NCBI RefSeq assembly: GCF_019175385.1
Contig: NC_083341.1
Span: 21,522,203 to 21,586,202 of the forward strand
Direction: 5' to 3'
DNA length: 64,000 bases
From: Lycium barbarum
Lineage: Eukaryota; Streptophyta; Magnoliopsida; Solanales; Solanaceae
In this document: piece after piece, positions 40,767-55,107 of the stretch
How the letters are laid out: every line of letters begins with the position of its first letter
Numbering within the stretch: position 1 is the stretch's first letter
Notes under the pieces: model-generated
Databases searched by the model: none
What the model was told of the DNA's origin: nothing
The model's input: the letters and a program-made list of their open reading frames with translations, nothing else
Program-made: the position numbers and the translations under genes

Positions 40767-42166
40767 TATTTTATTTTGAAAAATGATCTACTCTAGATAG
40801 TAATCACGATACTTTGACCGACTCTTTTCATCATTTTCAGATGTTTTCATTGTTCAATGATAACTTTCGTTGGGATCTGGCTCGGGCTATATCATTTTTT
40901 GCGAAACCTACACACCCCAGTCCGGTTGTCATTTTCATAAGCAGGATGCTACTAATGAAAATCATTTTTTCAAGTGCGGGGTCATTTTTGTTTCTCATGA
41001 CATCCGCCACCCCTGAAAATTTGGACTCACATTATTTTCACATACTGCGGTGACTGTCGCAAATCTGGTGTTGGCTGCATCATTATCCTCATACAAAGTC
41101 TGCGGTATACCAGTTCGGGACTACATCACTTATAGTAAAAAATACCCAAATGTAGACTCCACATCAGAGTGTAGTATGATATTCCTTTCATGATGACTAC
41201 TAACTTTTGTGTCCAGAATTACAACATTTAGTCAGGATATTCAAGTTAACTACTGCATACTCAAGTGCGGAGCCTTTTCTCATGACTACCACTATCCCTG
41301 AACCATGATTACGTTAACTTGAAATAGACTGCAGTAGCGACCGCAAATCTTGATGTAGGAATCACATTCGTATTTTAATGATTGTGGACATCAACCTCGG
41401 AATTATGCTACATATTTTTGGCTAAGTATATGAATTGACGACTCAGCCCCTTCGGCACGTAGTCGCTTAATTCATATCGTCATCTTGAGGAATGAAGCTT
41501 ACCTCGGTGGCAAGACTGACACCTTCCTTTTTTGACTTCGGGGAACAATACCCGCCCGTCGACAGGGTTCGCATCTTCCGAAAGGACTAGACTCGATTGT
41601 GAATACGACATTTCAATACCGATATCAATGCGTCGTCTTCAAATTTTAGATTTTTTAAGACGTCTAATCAGTCAATGTATCAAGGCAAGCCATGCGACGC
41701 CTAGGCCGGGGTCTCAATACCTTGACACAATACTGTTTAGTGGAGACTAAGCTTTCGGTAAACCATGATTATATCTTTCAGTAGACTTAAAGTTTTTCTT
41801 TTTGTAAAAATCTTTGTGCTCTGCAAAATGAACAAACTTATCAGCGCAAAACAAACTTTACTTAGGGAGGGCTTCGTTACCCTTTCGTATACCCTTCTGT
41901 GCCGCTATTCCTTGAAGCTTCTTCTTCACTTATCTTGTTGTCGTTATCCTGTTTTAAACATCTTAGCAAACAAGTTAGTGTAAAACATCCATGCTTGTTT
42001 GTTCTTGTATCCACAGAAAATTTGTCAGTTTCCAATATAGTCTACCGCTCTCCCTGCGCATGGACTTCTTCCGTTTACAATTCGGCAGGAAAGGATGCTC
42101 ATTTTCCTAAATCTTTTTATTTTTTCTATCAGAGGGTAAAAGTTTTTTGGGCGATGATTTTGGAAA

Positions 42167-42234
<68 letters not shown>

Positions 42235-42967
42235 GCCCTTTTAAATGATATATTTTATACACGCCCTTTTAAATGTTATGATAGTAGTTACTCAAATAAG
42301 GTCCTTCGTCTCTTCTTCTTAACTTGTGAAATATTTGAATCCCTTTCAAAAATTTTACCCCAGTTTTTTATACATCTTTGTACCAACTCGAATTTCGCTA
42401 TGTCGAAGGAATTTTTGAGACCCTCTCAAAAGTTCTGCCCCAGTGTAGAAGTTTTAATCAGTTTGTTCCTTTGAACTAATATATTTAAAGAATTTTTGAG
42501 GTCCTCTAAAAAATTCGGCCCCAGTTTTCGTGTGGGGCTACCTCTATTTTTCTCTTGTTAGATCAATTCTGAGGTTTCTTAAGGTTCATTGGGAATTTTA
42601 TTTGGAATGACCGAGCTCGAGAGAGCACCTACGTATCCCGTTTTGGGAATCAGGTCGAAACGTAGTTCGAGGTAAACATATTGGAATTTTTCTGATGAGA
42701 CCAAACTCAAAAGAGCTCCTACATATCCCAAAATAGGAATCAGGTCATAACGTAGTTCAAAATACATAATTTTGGATGTTTGGTTTAAAGCGACCGAGCT
42801 TGGAAAAACGCTTACGTATCCCCTTATAAGTATAGGGAATCAGGTCCTCGCGTAGTTCGTAAATGTTTTTGGATTTGGTTTTTTCTAAGCAAAATTACAA
42901 GTAAAGGAAATGCAATTAAAGCAACATAAACTGTAAAAACTTTGAATCTTCGTAGTCGTCTTCTTCT
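39934..42967 (-). other. Tat/Ogre 3' untranslated region with short tandem motifs and AT microsatellites
   Basis: No domain is found between integrase and the LTR. Three imperfect copies of a unit with 'cctacgtatcccgttttggg' then 'aatcaggtcgaaacgtag' lie at about 42608-42870. A second motif ('tttttgaggtcctctaaaaa' then 'cccagt') occurs three times at 42345-42530. Tandem repeats in this position are known for Tat/Ogre elements. (AT)n tracts occur at 40698-40764 and 42174-42230. The 191-codon frame at 41899-42474 runs through an AT repeat and is not a gene. Confidence 0.7.
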
Positions 42968-44129
42968 TCACACGTAGTATCTCTTGATGGCATCTGAATT
43001 TATTGCTCTTGGCCACTCTTGACCATCCATCTCAACAAGTACCACGACACCTCCTGATAGTCCTTTTCGCACAATATAGGGCCCTTTCCAGCTTGGTGCA
43101 AACTTTCCTTTGTATTCTTCTTGGTTTGGGAATATTCGTTTGAGAACCAGTTGCCCAATTTGAAACACCCTGGTTCTCACGTGCTTGTTGAAAGCTCGCG
43201 CCATTCTTTGTTGGTACAATTGACCATGGCAGACAACAATCATTCACTTTTCATCTACCAAAGCCAGTTATTGATACCTCTTGCGGATCCATTCTGCATC
43301 GTCCAACTCAGCTTCTTGTATTATTCGAAGTGAAGGGATTTCTACTTCGGCTAGTATTATTGCTTCAGTGCCGTACACCAACAGGTTTGGAGTGGCCTCA
43401 ATTGAAATTATGGTAGTAGTGCGATATCACAGTAATGCATATGGCAGTTGTTCATGCCAATCTTTGTAGTTATCAATCATCTTCCTGAAGATCTTCTTGA
43501 TGTTTTTGTTGGTGGCCTCGACAGCCCCATTCATTTGTGGTCGGTATGCGGTTGAATTTCGATGAGTTATTCGGAATTGCGCACACATTTCCCTCATCAA
43601 GTGGCTGTTCAGATTAGCCCTATTGTCTGTTATGATTGATTCTGGGATACCAAATCGGCATATGATGTTATTGTGCACAAAATCTGTGATTGTTTTCTTT
43701 GATCTGATGCATAAGATGCCGCTTCCACCCACTTGGTAAAGTAGTCTATGGCGACCAAAATTAAACGGTGTTTGTTTGACGCAGCTGGCTCAATTGGTCC
43801 TATGATATCCATGCCCCAAGCGGCAAATAGCCAAGGCGACATTATAGCATTCAGTTCTGTTGGAGGGACTTTTATCAAGTCTCCATGAATTTGACACTTG
43901 TGGCATTTCTGGACGAATTTGTACAATCGTTCTCCATGGTTATCCCGTAATAACCTGTTCTTAAGATTTTCTTTACTAACACGAACCCATTCATGTGAGG
44001 CCCGTAGGTTCCAACATGCACTTCTTCAATAAATCTTGTAGCTTCGATAGTGTCAACACATCTAAGCAATCCCAAATCCATGGTTCTTTTGTACAGGACA
44101 TTCTTGTTGGGGAAGAAACCATTCACCAA
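42968..44129 (-). pseudogene. Tat/Ogre integrase
   Basis: Pieces in three frames: VDTIEATRFIEEVHVGTYGP and HMNGFVLVKKILRTGYY (zinc-binding region, 43875-44129), then CHKCQIHGDLIK and MDIIGPIEPAASNKHRLIL with the first catalytic Asp (43630-43926). Next come IITDNRANLNSHLM with the second Asp and MNGAVEATNKNIKK with the Glu (43427-43732). The tail includes FAPSWKGPYIVRK and KRYYV. Frame changes near 43890, 43720 and 43430 break the protein, which would have joined element DNA to the host chromosome. Confidence 0.88.
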
Positions 44130-44147
44130 CTTCCTGATAGTCTTCTT

Positions 44148-45200
44148 CTAATTTAAGGCGATTCCTTCAAGATATTCTCCTTTCTCCAAGTACATTTTAA
44201 TGTCAATGTACCAAGGTTTTCCATCAGTCTCTACCTCTACAAAAGCACAGTGAGTCGGTCGATCTCTGATTTTGACTTTGACAGGATTAATGTATCTACT
44301 GTCGGGATGCTGAATCATGGATGCTATTGTTGCCAATGCATCAGCAAACTTGTTTTGGGTTCTTGGTATGTGTTTGAACTTTACTTCTTGGAATCGGTCT
44401 GCCAATCTTTGCACAAGTCCGACATACTGTATGATCTTCTCATTTTTGGTGGCCCATTTTTCTCGAACTTGATGAATCAACAAATCCGAGTCGCCAATTA
44501 CCTGAAGATCTTTGACATCCATGTCGAGAGCTAAACGTAGAACCAAGATACATGCTTCGTATTCCGCCATGTTGTTGGTGCAACTGAAGTTCAACTTGGC
44601 GGCCACTGGATAATATTGTCCTGAGTCTAAAACCAAGACGGCTTCGATTCTCGATCCTTTAAAATTGACTGCTCCATCAAAGTATAATTTCCAGCCTAAT
44701 TCATCTTCATTTTCTTCGCTATCAATTGTCATCACTTCTTCATCTGGGAAGTAAGTCCACAAAGGTACGGGATTGTCATCTACTGGACTTCCTGCCAATA
44801 AATCTGCTAATGTTTGCCTTTTAACTGCTTTCTGTGCGACATATTGAATGTCGAACTCACTTAATAGCATTTTCCATTTGGCCAACTTCCCTATGGGCTT
44901 AGGCTGGCGAAAGATGTACTTTAGCGGATCCATTCTTGAGATCAAATTAGTCGTGTATGCAGCCATATAATGTCTCAACTTCTGAGACACCCAGGTCAGA
45001 GCGCAAAACGTCTTTTCCACCAAGGAATATCTGGATTTACAGGGTGTGAACATCTTACTGATGTAATAGATGACCCTCCCTTTCTTGCTTGTTTCGTAAT
45101 TTTGTGCCAACATGCACCCAAAAGCATTTTCTGATACTAACATGTATAGCAACAAAGGACTTCCCGGCCTTGGCGGGACCAAAATAGGTGGGTTTGACAT
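44148..45200 (-). pseudogene. Tat/Ogre dual RNase H region (350 codons open)
   Basis: The longest uninterrupted frame of the element. Residues about 10-125 form the Ty3-type RNase H (GCMLAQNYETSKKGRVIYYI, SRYSLVEKTFCALTW, LSEFDIQYV). Residues about 170-300 form the second, archaeal-type RNase H with WKLYFDGAVNFKGSRI, NNMAEYEACILVLRLAL, VIGDSDLLIHQVREK and NKFADALATIAS, holding the Asp, Glu, Asp and terminal Asp positions. The additional RNase H separates Tat/Ogre from Tekay. The downstream frame ends in a stop at 44148, before the integrase. Confidence 0.92.
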
Positions 45201-46330
45201 GTATCTTTTGATTGTGTCAAAGGCTTTCTGATAGTCCTCTGTCTATTTAGTCGGAGCATCTTTCTTGAGGAGTTTGAGAATTGGTTCTATGATTAATGTG
45301 GACTGGGCGATGAAGCGTCTAATGTAATTCAACCTTCCAAAGAAATTCATGACCTCTTTCTTTGTTCTTGGCTGTGGGAGTTATTAGATTGCTTTGATCT
45401 TTGTGAGATCTAACTCAATACCATGACGACTGACTACGAATCCTAGTAATTTTCAAGCAGGCACTCCAAATACGCATTTTGCAGGATTCAACTTCAGAAC
45501 GTACTTGCGGAGTCTGTCGAAGAATCTTCTTAAGTGCTCAAGATGATCATCACCCACTTGAGACTTGATGACGACGCCGTCCATATACACCTCAATCTCT
45601 CTATGCATCATATCATAAAAAATGGCGGTCATCGCCCTCATGTAAGTAGCGCCAGTATTCTTGAGCCTAAAAGGCATTACCCGGTAATGATACACCCCCA
45701 TGATGTGATGAATGTCATCTTTTATGCATCTTTCTCATCCATCAGTATCTGATGATAGCCCCCGTAACAATCCATAAATGATTGCACCTCATGCTTGGCG
45801 CAATTATCAATGAGTATGTGAATGTTCGGCAGTGGGAAATTATCCTTCGGGCTAGCGCGGTTAAGATCATGATAGTCCACACAAATCCTTATTTTCCCAT
45901 CTTTCTTTGGTACCGGGACTATGTTTGCTAACCATGTCGGGTACGGTGTCACCTCAACCACTCCCGACTGAATATGTTTCTCTACTTTTTCGAATGCTGA
46001 CATCATGCTTAGGATGTCTAATTTTTTGTTTTACCGAGGCGAATCCCTCTAGGATCGGCAACCTATGGGTGACAATGTTCGTAATCAAACCCGGCATATC
46101 GGCGTTTGACCAAGCAAAAATATCTTCATACTCTTTCAACAAACTCCGATACCCTTCTTTCTCAGCTTCTGTCAAATGCATACTTATTCTAGTTTCCCGA
46201 ACCAACTCCTCATTTCCTAGATTAACTGCCTCTGCTTCCTCTAGGTTTGGCGTTGGTCTGTTCTCGTATTCTTCTTCGACATCTATCAACCCTTCTGGTT
46301 CAGTTATCTTTTCTTCTTGATCGTCGTTTT
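45201..46330 (-). pseudogene. Tat/Ogre reverse transcriptase, catalytic YMDD changed to YMDG
   Basis: The region starts with an acidic leader (VEEEYENRPTPNLEEAEAV) and EYEDIFAWSNADMPGLI. It then has SGVVEVTPYPTWLANIVPVP, GKIRICVDYHDLNRASPKDN and YRVMPFRLKNTGATYMRAM. The catalytic motif reads YMDG (45576-45587) where the family has YxDD. One base change (GAC to GGC) is enough, and it removes an essential Asp. A stop and a frame change lie between 45701 and 45740. The segment to 45200 continues in broken frames. Confidence 0.9.
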
Positions 46331-46786
46331 ATTCGTCGTCGTTTTTACTTGTTTCGTAACATGTCATGACATTATTTGTGGCCTCTATATTATTACTGTA
46401 AAAAAAAACGGTTATCAATTTAATTATGTATTTATATATAATTATAAATACATATATTTATATAGGTAAAGTAAAGCGATTTCGTCTTATCGTAAACTTT
46501 GAGGCGTTTTCATTGAAATTTAAAAGAGCGATACAAACTGTGGTCCTGAATCGGAATGGAACATCGAGCTATTTTCGTTATCAAACAGCCGCAATAAGAA
46601 ACACGAAAAGGCTACAAGCGAGACCTCAAAGCCGACTTTTACCGTTTTTTCTAAAAATGAGTATTCTTTCTACCGCAGGGTGAACAACGGGGTAGAAGTC
46701 CATCCACTTGTTGTTTTCCCTGGATCAGGTCGGCGAATCTCCAATGCTTCGAAGCATTCTTCAATGATGTCTGCGCATTCCTCTTC

Positions 46787-47080
46787 TCAAAACGTCCTTA
46801 AACCCTTTTCTAGATCTTTGCTGTTGTGACTCAATGGCCATGCTGTGAAGGACTGGTATAGATGAGGGAATGGCTTTCTCATTTCTACAGGACCTCTTGG
46901 TCCATATTCTGTTTCTTCCTCTTTTGCCTCATATTGCTCGTATCCAACCCCAAATCGATATTTCCCATTTTTTATGCTTACTGGTTCTTTAATTCTTTGT
47001 AAGTTCTTTCCCAGACCTTTCCCGGGCTCAAACCCACTCCTTATCATAGTTGTAGCAACCATTTTGTAGACCAGTGGCAT
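46787..47080 (-). pseudogene. G-patch-like segment of the Tat/Ogre element
   Basis: A 97-codon frame reads MVATTMIRSGFEPGKGLGKN then LQRIKEPVSI, which fits a G-patch-like motif found between protease and reverse transcriptase in many Tat elements. The following YRFGVGYEQYEAKEEE is typical of the same stretch. Role in the element is not known with certainty; G-patch motifs bind RNA or helicases in other proteins. Confidence 0.7.
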
Positions 47081-47160
47081 AGGGATATCTTCATCATCTC
47101 CCCTATGGTCTATCGTGGCTAGTTCAACAGTGTGAAAATCAGCACCAACTGGTGACTTCT

Positions 47161-47816
47161 CTATGACTGGTATAGACTTGTCCGGATAGTTGTGGATACT
47201 CCTTTACCATGAATCATGACTTCCTGATCATCCAATATGAACTTGAGAGACTGGTGCAACGAAGATGCTACGACTCCAGCGGCGTGCAACCATGGTCGTC
47301 CCAATAATAAGTTGTAGCTCATTTTGATATCCATGATGATGAACTCTACTACGAACTCTGCGGGACCCATTTGTATGTTAGATCTATTTCTCCAATTGGG
47401 TCGCTGGTTGCGCCATCATAAGCTTTTACATTTGTTCGACTCTGGCGGATTTTGCCAACATCATACCCGAGTTATTTCAAAGTCGTCACTGGTCATACAT
47501 TCAAACCAGCCCCTCCATCAATCAGTACTTGAGGGATAATCTTGTCACGACATTTGACTGTTATGTGCAAGGCTTTATTATGGGACTTACCTTCCCTTGG
47601 TAATTCATCATCAGAAAATGATAGCCTATGCGCTCGTAAAACATACCCAACGATCTCAGCCAATGTTTCACTTGTAGTGTCGGCGGGCACTTGGACTTCA
47701 TCCAAAGCTTTCATTAAGGCTAAGCGATGTTGAGACGAACTGAGTAATAATGACATTACTGATATCCTGGCAGGAGTCTTATGCAGGTCAACAATCGAAT
47801 AATCCTTGACTGGCAT
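47161..47816 (-). pseudogene. Tat/Ogre aspartic protease region
   Basis: The frame (47493-47816) includes ISVMSLLLSSSQHRLALMKAL, trimmed here to its recognisable core LLLSSSQHRLAL, then KALHITVKCRDKIIPQVLID with the active-site Asp in an IDGGAGLNV context. It continues in another frame with FVVEFIIMDIKMSYNLLLGR and PWLHAAGVVASSLHQSLKF (47161-47370). A stop after LNVCPVTTLK and a frame change split the two halves. Confidence 0.86.
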
Positions 47817-48229
47817 TTGCCTCCAAAGGTTTTAAGCTTCGCCTTCAGTGATTGGTTTTTCTGAGGGTTTTTGCGACGTGGCACTTCGAGCACAAGCTCT
47901 TCTGGAGCATAACACTTTCCCGACCTGTTCATACCCTGCACCACAGCGGCTATCTCTTTTCCTTTATTGACTATCATTAGGTGAGGTGGTTTGATCACAA
48001 AAGCTGCATTCACAACTGGCCCTGATGCTTTGAGCACGAACGGCTCGTTCTGAATTCGAGCGACTGTTGAGGGATATTTTAGCATGAAGGGCTTTGTTCT
48101 TGGCTATAGCAGATGACTGGAATGTCTCATATTTGCTTGTCAAAGGTCTTAATACTTCTTTTCGCTCTTGTAAAGACAACGAGGCGACAATGCTTTCCAA
48201 CCCTTCAATATCTGGACGAATTATCGCAG

Positions 48230-50040
48230 GGTTCTATTCCCATTCATCACCCCTTTCTATCATGTGGATTTGATTTCCTCCATGCTTCGGGAGAGGGTTT
48301 GTGTCCACATTTGGAGGTGTTGGTTCCAAGACAAGCTCATGATTGTCAATCATATCTTGTAGTTTGTGCTTTAAGTTTATGGAATATTCGGTGGTATGGC
48401 CAACTTGGTTAGAATAATAGACGCAAATGAAATTCAGCCTGTACCATCGATCCGTGGGATTAGCGGTTTTTGGTGGAACAACATTCATTCGCCCGGCGTC
48501 TCTTAATTTGGCAAACAAACTAGTCCTTCATTCTGGTAAGGGAGTGAATACTCTCATAGGTTTCTTTTGGGGTGCCTCATAGTTTGCTGGGGGAGTCTGG
48601 TTTTGTGGAGCTTGGTTATTGGGTGCTGGCATTCGATAATTTGGTCGTGGAGCTTGGTTGCTCGGTGCTGGTATTTGATAATTTGGTTGTGGAGCTTAGT
48701 ATCCAGGTTGTACGTAGCACACAGACATTGGGCTATACTGGGGTGAAGTGGTTATAGAGTTAGTTGGTGCAGGTGATTGGTAGTTATCTTGACTTTTGTG
48801 GGCTATCTCCTTTCCTCGGATTTTTGGGTTAGTAGTCATAGAAACATAGGCTATATCTTCTCTCTTCTTTTTGCCACCCATGGCGCCAGACGTACCCGAT
48901 CTGTTTAGTACACTAACAATCCTACCGGTCTTGAGGCCATCCTCAATATCCTCCCAAATGGAGACTAAATCTACAAAGGAACTCCCTTTCATGGTTATCA
49001 TTTTGTCAAAACAATCAGCTTCTTGGTACCGTATAAATGCAGCTACAAGATTAGCTTCAGTCATAGGTGGCGGCACACGTTCCGCCTCGTCTCTCCAGCG
49101 ACTGGCATATTCTCTGTAAGTGTCAGTCGATTTTTGACGGATTTTCTCCAATGAAAAGCGATCAGGAACATTTTCCACATTGAACCGGAATCTTTCCATG
49201 AATGAACTTGCCATTTCTTCCCATGTCTTCAATCGACTGATGTCTTGTGAGATGAACCGTTCCATGGCTGTTCCTAACAAACCTCGACTGAACAACCTCA
49301 TGAGCAAAGCCTCGTTCCCGCCATTTCCAACCAACTGGTCGCAATAAGCCCTCAAGTGGGCTATGGGATTGGCCGACCCATTAAAGTGATCAAATTTGGG
49401 AATTTTGAGGCCTTCTGGCAGACCCAAGTCTGGATGTATGCACAGATCAGAGTATCTTAGCCCTCTTTCTTTTTAGAGCCATGTTCTAGTTCAGCAATTT
49501 TCTTTCCCATCTCCTTCTCGATCTTGTCTATTCTTGCTTCAAAGAACATTTCCATGTTCTCCAGTTCTAGCGAAGAGTTAATATGGGTGACATGGTCTTA
49601 AAAAGTGACATTTGGTTGTATGGGATGGATGGCAGAAGCTCTTGTTGCCCGAGAGGCTTGATAAGCATTTGTGTTTGTAGCGTGAGCAGGTGTTTGAAAA
49701 GCTAGGGTTTGGTGGGAGAAATTCCCCACATGGGTGGTATTTCGACGCAACGGAGTTTGAAAAGTAGCCATAATCTGAGTTTGCGGGAAATGGTCAGGAA
49801 TTGGTAGGTCCATATTTGGAAAAATGGGTAAAGGTCTTCTAGCCTCAGCATTAGTAGCATTTTCCTTTTCGGCCCTCAGGCGGGCTGCTTCTTCTCTAGC
49901 TTCAGCGAATTGCCTCATCAGCAGGCTAACAGCCTCTTCCAAAGGCATTCCAGCTATGTCAGCTGTCGGGGTACCCTCGACTAAAGCAGTTCTGTTTGGT
50001 GGCGAAGTTTCAGGCATGTTTTCTTCTTGAGGGTTTAAGG
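48230..50040 (-). pseudogene. gag: Tat/Ogre gag, broken in at least three frames
   Basis: The start is near 50017 (MPETSPPNRTALVEGTP) followed by a coiled-coil-like EEAVSLLMRQFAEAREEAAR. A frame change near 49430 leads into LPEGLKIPKFDHFNGSANPI and LKTWEEMASSFMERFRFNVE, the capsid core. A Pro/Gln/Asn-rich linker follows (about 48540-48710). The final CVYYSNQVGHTTEYS near 48430 is a zinc knuckle with two metal ligands replaced by Tyr. The protein would package element RNA. Confidence 0.86.
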
Positions 50041-50290
50041 ACGCTGCGGCAGCTTTTGATCGGGTAACCGGTGCTAGCGAATCGACCCCTGTCTATAAGA
50101 GAAAATAACTCAAAGCTCCCAAGTTAGCGTTAGGTTTAAGCACGAAACATAGGATATCATGTTGTTTGCAGTTTATAACACATAGATTCATATATTTTAT
50201 TTCAACTCTTGATTGATTCACATTCCAAGGTATTTTGGTCTTTTGTGTTTTGGGGAATATTGATTTTTGGTAAGTGGTCTTTATGGTTGA
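50041..50290 (-). other. Tat/Ogre 5' leader, cut off by a Tekay LTR
   Basis: Just upstream of the gag start the frame is still plausible (SLAPVTRSKAAAASLNPQEE). Beyond 50100 it becomes AT-rich leader sequence, which stops at the Tekay LTR boundary at 50291. Neither primer site nor 5' LTR is visible. Confidence 0.55.
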
Positions 50291-52927
<2,637 letters not shown>

Positions 52928-53200
52928 CTTTTCGCTTCAATGGCGTTTTCAATAAAGTATTCAAATGGGGACCAGTGAGGAAGAAGAGAGATGGGTCGGA
53001 TATATTGTTGCGTTAAGGGAAATTTGGTATCACCTTTTTTTTTTTTTTGGATATTTTGGTTGATTTTTTTTTTTTTTTTGGGTCATTTAGATTTCGGACT
53101 CGAGGAAATATGTACCCTATTCAAAATAACCTTAAAAGACCCGTCTAAAGGACCAAAGAAACAGAAGAGAACGAAAACTCATACTACTGATTGATTAACT
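52928..53200. repeat. Dispersed repeat also present at 9583-9710
   Basis: The stretch 'ttgcgttaagggaaatttgg' then 'tatcacctttttttt', 'attttggttgat' and 'gggtcatttagatttcgg' matches the inverse of about 9583-9720. It directly follows the Tekay LTR end, so it may belong to whatever element the LTR cut into. The family is not identified. Confidence 0.6.
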
Positions 53201-53429
53201 GATTATAGTAAAAGATGGCAGCATAGTTTCAAACAGTATTGCGGACTTAGCACTCATTTGGCTAACTCATCTTTATCCAAAACTGGAAAATATCATTGTT
53301 AGGAAGTTTTGTTGGGTTTTTATTTTTGGTGTGAATGGAAAATAAAGGTTTTATTTTTTGCGTCTTTTTTTTTTCATAAAAGTTTCAGGCTTTTCCATAA
53401 AGGCACGTGCCTTTTTTCGTAAAGGCACC
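53201..53429. other. No gene seen
   Basis: AT-rich spacer before the hAT MITE, with a small duplication of 'aaaggcac' words that supplies its target site. Confidence 0.4.
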
Positions 53430-53607
53430 CAGGGGCGGAGCCAACATACCCTTCTCGGGTTCGGTCGAACCCATTAATTTTGTTTCAAACCCTATATTTG
53501 TCTTGAAAAATTCATTTAATATGTATACATTGTTACTTTAGAAACGTCGTAACTTAAACGAATTAGAATTCCGAACCCACAAGCTTCAAATTCTGGCTCC
53601 GCCTCTG
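53430..53607. mobile_element. hAT-type MITE, 178 bp, perfect 8-bp TSD
   Basis: Termini 'caggggcggagcca' and 'tggctccgcctctg' are inverted with one mismatch. The word 'aaggcacc' flanks it at 53422-53429 and 53608-53615. The sub-terminal 'cgaacccattaattttgt' is typical of a widespread plant hAT MITE. Non-coding. Confidence 0.93.
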
Positions 53608-53615
53608 AAGGCACC

Positions 53616-54075
53616 ATCATTTTTCCGAAAAACACACCAGGTTCACCTATTCGTTGGCTATAAATACATAGGCCTTGCCACAAATTTTGACACTAAACTC
53701 CTTTTTTTTTTTCCTTCAAATTTTGACAATGAAATTCAAATTCTTCTTTTGCTTTGTTTACGAAGATAAAAGTCAGTGTGAAGTGTGATTTGCCTATTGT
53801 TGAGTTAGTTGACCACTGGTATTTGAAGTGCCGCTATTATCAAACAGTTTATTTCATTCTATCCTAAGAGGAATATAATTAATTTGAAATCTTGGGCAAC
53901 CGTGAGAGGATTAAATTCCTTAAAGACACACAACGAAAGTGTGTGCACTCGGAATTAATTTAACTTTACTACTTTAGTTTCTATTTAACTATTTCAAATT
54001 TTGCTTTAATAATTCTAGTTAAGAATATGCGAAGATAACCGTTTTTTATGGTGGTGTAAGCTGTTGTATTACCTG
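53616..54075. other. No gene seen
   Basis: Contains 'ttggctataaatacataggc' near 53655, a reasonable TATA-like context, but no coding sequence follows within reach. Otherwise AT-rich. Confidence 0.35.
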
Positions 54076-54079
54076 CCTC

Positions 54080-55107
54080 CTAGAATTTAAAGGTTTCAAA
54101 TTAAATCGGACTAAAACGGAGTACATGAAGTGCAAGTTCAGTGACATAACGCATGAAACTGAGCTGGAAGTGAAGATCGATACACAAGTCATACTTAAGA
54201 GAGAAAGTTTCAAGTATTTTCGGCCTATAATCCAAGAAAATGGGGAGAATGACGAAGATGTCGTTGATCGTATTAGAGCAGTGTGGGTGAAATGGAGGTT
54301 CGCGTCGAAGGTACTGTATGATAAGAATGTATCACCAAGGCTTAGCTTAAAGAAAGTTCCACAAAGTGGTGATTAGACCTACACTGTTGTATGGGGCAGA
54401 GTGCCGAACTGTAAAAAACACACGTGTTCAAAAGATGAATCCAGCGGAGATGAGGATGCTCAGATAGATGTGTGGGCATGGGCATACAAGGAAAGACATG
54501 ATTAAAAATGAAGTTATACAGGACAAAGTGGGAGTGACCTCCGTGGCAGACAAGATGAGGGAAGCGAGGATGAGAAGGTTTGGGTACGTGAAGAGGACAT
54601 GCACGAAGACACCTATAAAGAGGTAGAGTTTGGCGATTGCAGGTTTTAGGAGAGGTAGGGGTAGGTCAAAGAAGAATTTGGGGGGGGGGGGGAGGTGATC
54701 TGATAGGACATGACACATCTCCAACTTACGACATGACCCTAGATAGGAAGGTTTCTATGTCGAGGATTAGGATAGAAGGATAATAGGTAGCAGTGTATTG
54801 AAGTACTTTTTTGAGGGGGAGGTAAGAGCTAGTCCCCTCTTCTCATCTTCTCCTTATTTAGTTGTCTTGCCTAGTATTCGCCTATATATAGTATCTTATT
54901 CCGCAATTTTCACTACATGCATGTTACTTTGAGTGCTTTGTTTATCTTGTTGTTTTGCTGTCGTTATTTTCCTTTCTATCCTTCTTTGATTTCACTTCTT
55001 TTGAGCCGAGGGTCTATCGGGAACAAACTCTCTATCCAACATAGATAGGGGTAAGGGCTGTGTACCTCTCCAACTCCACTTATGAAATTATACTGTTATT
55101 ATTGTTG
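54080..55107 (+). mobile_element. RTE-type LINE, 5'-truncated 3' fragment
   Basis: The 5' part translates to FKLNRTKTEYMKCKFSD, FKYFRPIIQENGENDEDVVD and VVDRIRAVWVKWRFASKVLY, the C-terminal end of plant RTE-clade reverse transcriptase. Beyond a frame change it continues as RPTLLYGAECRTVK, KMNPAEMRMLR, a stop, and DKVGVTSVADKMREARMRRFG. The 3' tail has 'gagccgagggtctatcggga' and 'ggtaagggctgtgtacctct', the conserved RTE 3' end in Solanaceae, and finishes with short TTG/ATT repeats near 55107. A G run lies at 54679-54692. Inactive. Confidence 0.9.

Larger units (their letters stand above)
35667..50290 (-). mobile_element. Ty3/gypsy Tat/Ogre element, degenerate, 5' LTR missing
   Basis: Minus-strand order is gag, protease, G-patch-like segment, reverse transcriptase, RNase H, a second archaeal-type RNase H, integrase, a long 3' UTR with tandem repeats and a 4.27-kb 3' LTR starting TGTTGACACC. 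The dual RNase H and long LTR are diagnostic for the Tat/Ogre lineage. Stops and frameshifts break most domains. Upstream of gag the sequence runs to 50290 and is then cut by a Tekay LTR. The Ogre 5' LTR is not seen in the window. Confidence 0.9.

Noticed and set aside
41899..42474. 191-codon open frame in the Ogre 3' UTR
   Set aside because: It runs through an (AT)n microsatellite giving Ile/Tyr repeats, shows no domain and lies in the non-coding tail of the retrotransposon.
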